From Odontesthes bonariensis (lineage: Eukaryota > Chordata > Actinopteri > Atheriniformes > Atherinopsidae): 64,000 bases of DNA. Below the pieces are notes generated by a model. It was not told the origin of the DNA. It made no database searches and saw nothing but the letters and a program-made list of their open reading frames with translations. The translations under genes and the position numbers were made by a program. The stretch is from contig NC_134510.1 of NCBI RefSeq assembly GCF_027942865.1, positions 31,177,663 to 31,241,662 of the forward strand. Direction: 5' to 3'. Within the stretch, counting starts at the first letter, position 1. Every line of letters begins with the position of its first letter. This document shows positions 47,889 to 59,900 of this stretch, piece by piece.

Positions 47889-47938
<50 letters not shown>

Positions 47939-50900
47939 TCCTTTTTATGTGTAGTAGTGTCATTGGTGTTTGTCTTTGTCTGTCCACTCCTCTCTTATAT
48001 ACAACGCCAAATCAGAAAAAGTTGGGCTGGTATTGAAAATGGGGGGGCGAACCCAAAAATTACTTTTGTTTCATACAATATAAACCCAAGAAATTTCCTG
48101 TTATTTCCCCGCAGTTCAATTCAATTTGTTACTATACATCCATTTTTACATTTGAGTCCTGGAGCACATTCCAAAAGAAGTTGAGTCAGAGGCATTTAGG
48201 GGCTAGTCATGAGGTGGAATAATGATAATGAAACTCATTTTGTTTCAAAGAAAATGTTGTGATTAGAATTAGGATTTGGTGTAAAAAATAAAAATAAAAA
48301 ATAGCATCCATGTAAGGCTCTGAGGAGCAGACTGGGCAGAGGATCTCCAGTTTGTCAACAAATGCATGAAAAAAAGAAGAATTGAATTGTTTGAAAACGA
48401 TGTCCCACAAAGAAAGAGGAGAAGGGATTTGCATATTTCACCCTTTACAGTGCAGAATAGCATCAAGCTATTGAAGCAATCTGAAGTGTAAAGGACAAAG
48501 GTGCAAGCCTAAGTTGGACACCTGTGATCTCCAGTCCTCCTCTGCATCAAGAACCATTCATGAATAGCCGCTGCAACGACATCGGTAAAGGATTGCTGGG
48601 GGAAGTCTGTGTGAAGCCCTGCGATGCATAGTTAGAAAGTTAGAAAGAAGAAGCCTTACATTGACTGACGCCAGAATTTTCTTTAGGTGTTGCGAGAAGG
48701 AATGGCAACATTATAAAGTAGTGGAAGTTTTACTGTCACACCGTCTTTGGAAAATATTACAGACCTAAAATGCAAAAATGGATGTATATTAACACATTTC
48801 TCAAGAAAGAACACAAAATATCTTTGGCTCATAGTGTCTGCAGTCTTCCTACAATTTTGATATCATGCTAATTCATATTCCATCTTTAGTAAAATAGTTT
48901 AGTGACAGGTGGAATTGACATATCAGAAAAGAGTGAAATAATGCAGATCTTTTATAGTGTTGTTCTTGCATTCTGCCGCTGAATTTAATTCATTCACTCA
49001 TGCAGGAGTCTGGTTGTCAATCCAGTCAGCGTTTCTCTTAAAGCTTAAAACAGCTGACATTTTTAATATATTTTTTAGTCAATTTCTATCCCCAGGAATT
49101 GGTTATGTATGATGAAAATGTTTCTTTACTGGCCGTCATCCATAAAGCTCATTAGTCTGCTGTCACCAGTTCTTATAGAGGCTCAGCGGGTGCTGCTACT
49201 GTACGGATGAGTTAAAACTATAAATCATGAGTTGCAATGCAGACTTTTACTATGTGAAATGTTATGAAGAATTAGTATCACTTTTTGGTTCCATATGGTT
49301 ATCAGCTTACAAAGGTATGAAACAAACTTACTTTTGGTTGTTTTCTATACCATGCAGTGAATAAAATTAAGATAGATAAATAAATTGAATAACTAAAAAA
49401 AAAGATGGATAACCTGATCAATATTCAATAAAACAAGAGTCTAATCCTGACTCACGTATATGTTAATTTAGGAACATTAAGAAGATAATGTTAAAGAAAT
49501 TAAAGAAGGTTTTTCGCACACTGAACAAATTCTCTTTAAATTCAGAAAGATCAACGATGCATAATCTTGTTTACTCAAGAAAGATGGTTGAAACCTCTAT
49601 CGAATTTAATTTAGAGGAAATGCTGAGGCGACAGTTATTTTGTTCTGTCTTTTTCCGATGATAACGACCTCACTGCATCACCTGGTGTGCGATATTTATT
49701 ATATTTAGTAGATGATGTGAATCGTCACCACCGTCTTAAATTGGTAGAAACGTATAATGCACCGCTGGCAATTTTCTTCTGAATAATTTATTTATTTTTA
49801 ATCTATTAAATCTGACCTTTCAATTCCAGTCTTGGCCATTTCTTTCCAAAACTCTTGTTGACTTTCTTTATAATGGCAATACTTGATATATATATATATT
49901 TCTTTTTCTTGAAGGAGCATTCATAATAAAACATTGACTATTAAGTAACTTTTATATTTGCTTTAAAACTGCATTAGAGGCTGCATTCTTCTCTACTCAA
50001 ACATATCACAAAACAGTGCTCCGGTTTACTGGACAGAGCCTTGGTCTACAAATAGAATTCAACTGAAAATGAACTGCTCTTTATCTCTTTATCTAACGTG
50101 AAAGATGGTTTTTGGTTGTTCCTCGTGTTTTTGTGGATGTTCATCCGTGGCTTATTTTGGCCACACAAATTGCTAACTTTATGTCCTCTTGCGTGGTGAA
50201 GAGCTTCCACACAGACAACACATATGACAGTAGTATGTCACTGTATGCATGAGCAAAGCCATGAGGTGGCTCCTACGTTTAAATGAGTGTATATGTATTG
50301 GTATATTATTATAGTATCCATTTTTGTCTGAGTGAAAGTATTCAACTAGCTGACGTTGTTCTTTAGAGCTGCATTAGTGGTTGAAGACCTTAATTAAAAA
50401 AAGAAGAAGAAAAAAGATGCAGTGCCAATAATGTGGCCATCATACTGGGATTATATGGAATTCAGACCTGCTTGCTTCAGTTTATAACAGTTATGCATTA
50501 CGGAAAGTGTGGAATTTGAGTGGATAAATCAGCTTTTATTTAAAGTTTGGTCTGTGGTTTGGTGTTGGGCTGGGTCAGGTTTAGAGCTCTCTGTCCATCC
50601 AGGTGTTTGTGAAGAAAGATAGATTTCTGCCAAGCTGCTTCATCTGCCAGCCTCTTACTGGAAAATGGCTGATGTTACAGATGCCAAAATCAACTGACCA
50701 CAGATCAGTCTGACCACTTTATTCTTTGCCAGTTGCCTACATATTGCTGATTAAAACTGGTAGACCGCAGTTCTGGGGAAACGTAGGTGTTGACTGATCT
50801 GACAGAAACTGTAACGAAGAAGGGGAATATAAGATGCTAGGGTTTTTTTTTTCCTGAACATGTTGAGCAGTGTTTGGATTTAATATCTGAATGTGAATCA

Positions 50901-53900
50901 ACATTCTGTGTACTACGGTTTCGTCTCTGACTTTATAGACTGACTTTTCTTGAGGAAAATAACAAGGATTATTGATATTTTTGGTTTCTAGTTTGACGTT
51001 TTTGGCTTGCAGGGGAATATTTGATGGGAATAGTTTGAGAGAAGCTCACTGAATAGAGCAAAAGGTCACTGAGAAGAACCTGTGCAGCTCTCAAACTGAC
51101 CTGAACTCCATGCTTGTTTATCCATCTAAAATGTCTGCTAAAGTAGTGAAAAAATGGTTGCCTTGAAAGCAAAAGTATACTTCTCAATATGGTGGGAAAT
51201 TAAAATGAAAGCTTATATTTTTATTCTCAAGATAAGATGAGTTATGAAATCACTTATAGTTGATTTCTGTGTGGGTTTGATAGCTCTGCATGTCTGAAAT
51301 TGCTCGGTATGCTCTGACAAGATCGCCTCAGCGGTTCACCTCAACAGTTTTCAAAGTATGGAACAGTGGCAAAAAACAACACTTATAATACTTTAACAGA
51401 AATTCAGAAGGGTTTCCACTGATTTGTTTGTGTCTCTGGTTTTCAGGTATGAGACTCTAGCTGTGGCTACAGATGCAGAGATTCGTCAGGATTCCGATTT
51501 GCCCCTTAAAACCGGGGGCAAGAGGCTGACGGTGAGCTCTAAATACACATCCAGATGGTCAGAAATCTTTTGTGTCTCTCAGCCAAATGCAAAAAATTTA
51601 GAGCGTAGGTTCTGTTAATGCTGTATGTGTGTCTATGTGTATATTTGTAAAACTCCAAAGTGTCCGTCAATATGGGAATGTGTGACAAGGAAAGGCTTGA
51701 GAGACTTTCAGCAGTAGTTTCTTAAATGATAATCAGACCTTCCTTGTTTGCATCATGCCTGTTATTTTGAAATGAAAGAAATAATATATCGTGCTGTTAA
51801 CTTTTTGGTGTGTGCGTTCTCCTCCAGCCTGACTGGACGCTGGTCCTCGGTGAACAGGCCCTGGACCTTTCGGTGCCCTCCTTCTCCCACTCCTCTTCCT
51901 CCATTCTTGTTCTGGGTGAGAGAAACCTCTTCTGTCTCCGTGACAATGGCCAGATCCGCTTCATGAAGAAGCTCGAATTCAACCCAAGCTGTTTTCTTCC
52001 CTACGCCTCAGGTAAACCTGAAACTGGACTTTTAACACGGAGCTTAAATAGTTGAATATTTCACTGTCACAGTTCTTCTGTTTTGTCCTGTGAGATGTTT
52101 TCAGCTCCGCAGCTGCACTTCTTATCCACTGAAGACTTGAATGGCTGAGTAGCAGAAACATCTACATCAAGGTGTTTAGCCCTTCATTGGGCCAGGTGTG
52201 TCAAAATAACGACACCACTTGGACATAGATACATAGAAAGGAATAGAAAATATTATTACTGATTTTTAAAAAGCTATATCATGTATCAATGCATGTGGTT
52301 GCCAGGTTATTACCTCTAAGTCCAAAGTAGATGATTTGTTATTACTTTGAGGGTTATTGTCCTTCAGAAACACCTTTTAGTGCCACAATCACGACTAAGA
52401 GCCTGAGTTCTATGGTCACAGGCCATGTTGAATTACTCCTATGTAGATTTGTAACACCCTGCAGCCTATAGCATTCTGCCACTCATAGAGAACATAAAAG
52501 GGATGTTTAGAAAAGCGTCTAACACACTTGTTGCTTTTGAAGAATTTGGATCATATTCCGAGGTTATGGAACTCAAAGTTTAGATCGGTTCTGCTTGGAC
52601 TCAAGCACTGGGTAGAATTGCAAAATTAAAGCATGCATCATTGCACCTGCCATAACCAAACATCTGAGAATAACTGAATAATATACATACAAATAAATCA
52701 TTTTGTGTTGTGGCACACTGCCACTTTACTCCAGGAAGCTGCTGTTGGCAGAACATGACGGAATAAATGAAGTAGCATTGCCACAAGCATTAAAACAAAC
52801 AAAAAAAGTTAACAGACTTCTTAACACTCTGAAGTTCATAAACAGTTGAGACAAGATGTATGGATTGCATAACACATGCATATACAAATATGTGGTATGG
52901 AAAATAATATTGTTCCAGTTGGATGGAGACTGTATGCATGTTCAAAATTGATGACTTTTGGAGGTTTTCAAAGAAACGGGAGAGCTTAAGGCTCCGTTCT
53001 GGGTGAGTTTTACCCAAGCTTACAACAAAACAGTTTCCCAAAAAAGCACTGTTATGAAACCTAAACCTGTAGAAATACAAGTTGTGAACATAGACGTATA
53101 ATTTACTAAACGCTGATTTGTTAAGTTTGTAAGCGGTTTCTGATCTGCACATCCTGCGCTTGAGGAGCAACGTTGTGACATATCAAAGGTTTCTTGGTAC
53201 ATTGGGAGTGCAAATCAAATATCTGTATTCTTTTCACCGCAGCTTTTTGTCTCCACGCGACCACCGAGTGAGGTACATGACTATATATGGTAAATGATCC
53301 ATAAAGCTCAGGGAAGTTGTGTTTTTAGATAGTTAATCATTCTTTCCACATTCATCACGACATCATAGCCACTTTAAAACGAATCATATTTATTTTGAAA
53401 GTAATATTTTTATTGATGAATATAATTCCTATTATTATGGGCTCAAATGAAGCTATACAGTGCAAAATTGTAAAACAAAGTGGGGAAATAACAGGTTTTG
53501 TTCGTAGCACAGAAAAGTCTAAATTGGATGAAATGTTGCTTCGTTGAAATTGTCAGTTAGATGCCATTTAAAAGAAAAAAATTCCACATTTCTTGAACTG
53601 ATCCTTTGCTTACACACTTAGGCTCGTATAAAGGAGAAGAGTGAGCCAAAAAACATAACAAGCTGGTCTTATTAATGCAGACTTTAGACACAAAGAAGCT
53701 TCCACCTGACTAAGTAAGAAGAGCCAAATATCTGCCTGGTCATACATCCATCATTCACTTCGCTTTGGCTGAGGTTGTGATTATCTACAAAATTTGTGGC
53801 TTAGAAAAAACTTTTCATTAAATCTGTCTGTATATAGAATGTTTTATGTTTTTTTTTTTTAAAACATGTGTTTCTGATAAATCTTGATAATTGGAAGTGT

Positions 53901-56900
53901 AGAAGTGCTTAGAACAGCATACAGCGTCACTCTCTTTGTTTCTGGCCATCTAATTACTGAGGGGAACATTTTTATTGTATAATTTTTGATACATATGTTA
54001 AATGTGAGAAAAGTTTTATGAAAGTGTAAAACAATACGGCTTCTTTGCCATAATTATTGACATTAGTCCGATTGGACCGTTAAGTATCCACATAAAGCTG
54101 GACCTCCAGAATGGTGCTTTTAAATATAGTAGAATTAAAGGTCTTTGTGCAGCACAGAGCATGAAGCAATAAACATCATTTTATGAGCATCCCTCACAGC
54201 AAAAAAAAAAGTGTTTCGGTCTGGCTGTGTTTACACAACATCACACTATGAACCCATTTCTTCAGAATAATCCTTTTGATTGCATCAGTGTGAGAGACTG
54301 AAAAAGAAATGGTACAAAGAAAATGGAAAAACAACATAAATCACTGAAAAATATGGATCCACAACGGAGAATTTATTGAGGCGGCAAAACGGCCCTTCAG
54401 TTTCGTTTCCTGCCGTTATTTAGATAATTTAAACGGCGATTGGATTTTATCAATAAATCCAATGCCTGATTTATCAGTGCAACAAAAGCAGCTTTTATTG
54501 GGACACGAGTTCTGTCTACAGTCGAAACTGAACAGAAATTCCCACATGGCTCAAAGATGACACCCAGGAGAAAACTGCAGCTGCAGCTTTAACCCTCAAC
54601 CAAAATCTGATTCCGCACTTGGGTTTATTGTTAACAGTCTGATATTAAGTGACACTGTGACTGCCACAGTGCCTTGAGCTGCCACCCAATGTTCCGTGTC
54701 AGCGCTTTTATCGTGTCAGGTTTTTTGAGGGATTTCTCATCCTATTAGAGTGTCGTGCAGCGGAGCACAGACAGCACTGATCTCTTGCAGGTTCCTTAAT
54801 TCATTCCCTCTGGTTTTCAGACTCGCAGCTGCCTCAGCTGGACGAGTGCCCTTACATATCCCTTCCCTCTGTGTGTTTGTCTATTCCTTTTGTTGTTATG
54901 ACTTTCTTGGCTCGACTTCTTGTTGAAAAACCTGCAATAAAAGTTCGAAATCTCCGTGCAAACCGTGACAAAATGTTATGATTATTATTCCCACCTCCAG
55001 AAATGTGATTTAACAGGTGAGATTGATTCAGATAGAGGCGTAATTAATTGATTCTTTTTATTAAAAGAAAACTGTTGCGAGACACATGCAACATCTCTCA
55101 TAATCACTATATCTGAACTAATCTGAACATGAAGGGGAAATTTGGACGGGATGTGTTTGGAACGGAAGGAGTTCGAGAGCAAAAAAACAAACTTTATGAC
55201 ATGAAATCAGAACTTGCAGCGCTAAAAATAACTCAAGAGTCAATTATCAATAGGAAGGTCTTAATTATAATCATCTAATAAACGAAAAATGGTTATATGG
55301 TATGCACATGTGAACCACCTGTCCTCCACGAATGAGTGTAAAGAAGAGGAGATGTGTGAGGAAAAGGCAGAAGGACGCGTGGAGAGAGATGAAGCAGGCA
55401 GATGGTCAAAAAATGTGAAAATAGAAAAAGTAATAAAACCTATACACTGTAAGGTCAGACCGGGAAAGAACAAAAAGTTTGAGGAGCAGCGGAAAAGGAA
55501 ACATACAGTCAGAGACAAGAAGACAAGTCAGATGAGAAGGGAAAGAATGGAGGGCTGAAAAATGAGAGAGGAAAGATGTTCTACTTGAAAATGAGAGAAG
55601 AACATACATTAGACCTTTTTATAGTCGCATTGTAATTATAAGGCTGATGCTGAGATATAAGGTGTATATGTGCTTTGATGTGGCACCAACACACACTCTG
55701 TCATTTTGACCCCTGCACCGTACCACCCTGCTGACCACTGTTCCTATATTATAACTTGTGTATTCAACTGTGTGTGAGTGAGGCGTGTTTGTTTTGCGTG
55801 TGGCCTCAGATCTCTCTAGGTGGCAACTGCCCTATTGGTGGGTTGACTGGACATTTCTGAGTGAGAGTGAGAAACATAAGTAGTATTTATATTTTATGTT
55901 TCTAGCCTTGGGTTGCAGGAGAAAGTGTACTTGAAACTTCAGTTGTATTTACAGCAGACCAGTAAGAGCACACCTTGTCTAAGAATGAAGGATCCAGATG
56001 ATGTCTTTATACAAACCAGATGTGAAATTTAAAGAGATGAATTTTCTTTACAGGAGAGTACAAGTTGCACTCATTTTAGAAGGCAGTGCCACCCACCACA
56101 GGAATTCGTTATTTCTGTGCTTGGTTGTTAAATTTGTGAATATGCGCCACTGTTTTCTATAACTAAAAATGAGAGACCGAAACCTCACATTTGTACTGCT
56201 ATGAAACCGAGGCTGACTTTCAAGCCACAAGACAGAAACCTGAATAAATACAGCAAAGTGATATTGGTGGAGAATTGACAAAAAAACATGTATTTAATTG
56301 AGTTAAAACCTTACACCACTTTTCCTGTCTTATTAAAAATGTCTCTTTTTTCTCTGTGATTTTAGCCAAGTTTTTAGGCTAAAGGCACAATGCAAGCTTT
56401 TTGTATCCCTTCACTCAGTGTAGAGTACTTTGCTTGAATGTGTAAGAAGTGTAATCACATCTCATCTAAGTTTTTTTTTTTTCTTAAGTTCCTTTTTTTC
56501 TGGTCTTTTTTTAGTGGCAGATGGCACCACAAACCTGCTGCTAGGTAACCACACCAACATGCTGCTGGTTTACCAGGATGTGACTCTGAAGTGGGCAGCT
56601 CAGCTTTCCTTTGTGCCTGTGGCTGTTCGCGTTGCCAACTTCCCGTGAGTACAACCTCCAGCAAAGCAAAGATACCTGGGATGGAGCAATGATGTGTGCA
56701 CACAAAACCCACGAGAATCTAATCATGTTGTCGCCTTGTAGACACCGTATGTGCATTTACAGTGTGGAGAGGTGAATGTGCAGCACGTATGTTGACTTGT
56801 TTTATCAGCTTATGAAAACCAGTGTGAGACGTTCAACAGGAAATTACCCGACAGTGTATTCCAGCAGGCCAATCAGAGCACACCAAGGAGGGGCCAGCTA

Positions 56901-59900
56901 AAGCTAACCCTTTGTTTTTCTCCAATAGACTACAATCAAACTGCAATTTGATACAATTACAACGCAAAACACAAACACAGTTGAGAAATGATGTGGTCCC
57001 TGATCCTGTGTGCGCATGTGTGGTTTAGATGCAGGAGATAGAGTGTCTGGGTAGCTGTTTGGTTTAGTTTGAGGCTGTGTTGTTCTTCAGCATTTGATAG
57101 TCATCGGGTTGTTCAGTGTGTCGGTGGGATACTGCAGAGTGCGGGAGAGGAACACACCTACACACCAATACTCACAAAGCAAACACACAATCACTTCAGC
57201 TGCTTTCTTTTGATATCTGTCATTTGCAGCAGTGCTCCAGGAGTTGTGGCTTTTTGCTTTTGGAGGCATTATATTGAATATTTTAGCACAATTCTTCCAA
57301 CCCCGAATTAATTAATCAGGCTCTTTTTAGCCCTCTAAACTGTCCTCGGTACGCAAATTCTCTGAAAAATGAGAGCTTGACCTGAAAATGTTTGTTAAAG
57401 CATTAGCTGAGAGGACCTATAAGGAGCATGGGACCCAGTCAAACAAGTCGCCTCATACAGAGGGAGAATGCTGGCTCAGTCCTTAGGTTTAATCAAAACG
57501 TTTCACACATGGGATATAGTGTTCATGGCCCTCTAATAATGTTGAAAAAGCCAGTATGATTTTGACAAACTTTGTGATGAAAGTTAAAATTATATATTTT
57601 TTTTTGTGCACCCCAATTTGTTAAATGAGGTCTGATAACACAAAGCATGTTCAAAGAGGGACTTTTGTGTGCCATTCTTTGTTCAACCTAATGATACAGA
57701 ACGGAGTGAAGTTGTGGTTGCACCTCTGAGCAGAAGTCGTCAAAGAGCCAAATCATCGTACATTTGTGTGAATGGGAGAGCCGGCAGGGCACAACGTGCA
57801 CGTGCTGGCTTGTAGCACATGCGAGCTCCATACTTTGGTATCGCAAATTATTCATTGTAAACTAGCAGCACAATGATGGGCTCTTCTTAGAGGCAACATA
57901 GCACAATCTGTGAAAATTTCTATACTTTTATAGTCCTAACTGATAAATTGTGCTCCATCTGCAGCTTAGATCTCTGCTACTCGCTGTTGTGTCTTTCTTG
58001 CTGTCAAATTGTTTTTTTAATGCGTGATTTGTGTAAGCAGATTTTAGTGTGTGTGTGCGCTGGCTATGTGAATGCAGTTTGTCATGTCTCTCTGAATGTG
58101 AATTTATCACTGTGTTTGTGTGTGGGGGGGGGGTTTCCGCTGTTTCAGTTGAAGTGAGAGTTTTATGCCTCCTCAGACACCCTCCAGTGCAGGTGTGGAG
58201 CTGGCTGCTGCTCTCAACCTGAACCCCATCATGTGTGTGTCTGTGTGAGGATGTGTGTGTTACTGCCTCGCTGGACTGGAACAGAAACCCCTCGCACACA
58301 AACACACATCTGCAACCCGTTACCACACAGTTGAAATGTTATTGCATCACTCAGTGTTTCTCCATCGTTTCCCTCTTATCATCTATTTCCATATCAAAAG
58401 ACAGTATCCTATCCCACTTCACTCTCTGTTTCCTTAAGTACAAATGCCAAGCTACAGAGGGAATTTCTAGCGCAGATTCCTAAAAGATGGCAAATATGAT
58501 CTAGTTAATCCTCTCCTCTCTTTTCCTCAGGGACCTAAAGGGAGTTGTGGTCAGTCTGAGCTCAGATGGTCACCTCTTGTGCTCGTACATGGGCACAGAC
58601 CCTTCCTTCTTCTCAACCCCCAAAGTAGATGCCAGGGAGGCTGACTATGAGCAGGTGGATGCTGAGATGAAGAAACTGCAAAAGTTTATCAGAGAAGCCA
58701 CCAGGACTCAAGGTAGGAGACTGCTTGAACTCTAAAAGAGGCTCTTAATGCTCCGAATGTGAAAGATGTACTTGAGAGAAAACCAAAATCTTTCTTTTAT
58801 TCTCGTACGACAGTCCTAGGCAATTGAATTATATATTTGAACTGTCTGAAAGCGTTCCCACTAAAGGGGCTGCGTGATGATCTGCAGAGATTTTAGCAAT
58901 TTCACGTTTATTTATGCGACTAATTGATTAGTTCTTCCGTGGAGAAAATTTCCAACTGATGATGAATGTCTATCACAGGATACTGGAACGTAAATGCTGG
59001 AAAATACTTAGATAAATGTTTTTAGGTCAGAGAGAATTCACACATGTTAAAGTTCTTCTGTTCATCCATACGTCCATTTTCTGCCGCTTATCAAGGACTG
59101 GGTCACAGGGGAAACAGTTTAAGCAGACATCCCCAGTGTTCCATGACCAGGTTGGAAACGGCATTGCTCCTCCTTAATCGGAGGCTCGACTGTCTGCTTG
59201 ACTCTTCTCTCCAGCACCTCAGCATAAACTTTCTCAGGGATGCGATCAATTAGTTTGAGGGTTACGCAATTATCGAGGCGATTAGTTACCCTGCTTTTAT
59301 TGTGGAAGGATACCGTTTAGGTTGAAAGGATCTGTAAAATTTTCCTTCCACCGCCGGACTATATCAGCTGTCATGGTCAGCAGCATTTCATCCCCATTGT
59401 AAACGGCCACAGTTTCATACAGTAATGGAGGCCTTGGAGACAGCTGGGATTACAGGACCAGTTACTCAGGTCAAACTGGCCCCAACAATTTAGCTCCTGG
59501 GATCCCTGGGTCACTCAAACCCCTCCACCTCGAATACATTGTAATTCACAGAGGAGTTTTAGACTATTTCTAGTGTTCAAACAGTGTTGGATAAATAACT
59601 AGTATGGCCGTTTTCATTTATTTGCCATCTCTATTGGCTAGTTGATTTATATTTGGGAGCAAGTTAGAAACCATTTAAAAATGGAAAAGTTTCCAGGAAA
59701 ACTCAAACTTTTTTTGTTGATCTAATCACATGCATTTGTGAAATATTGATTGAAGAACATCATTAGTTTATCATTGTATGATTTCTTTTCAGACATCCTG
59801 CCCAAAACCGACGCTGTGGACCTGTTTGTCACGGCTACTGTGTCCTCCAGCATGGATAAACCATCGGTAAACAAACATAGAACAAACACAAAAGATGCAC

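Noticed and set aside
47841-47936. CRISPR-like or telomere-like array
   Set aside because: It is a simple AC dinucleotide repeat in vertebrate DNA.
52790-53202. 126-codon minus-strand frame in a bbs9 intron
   Set aside because: No recognisable domain or splice sites; may be part of an old repeat, but I could not define ends.
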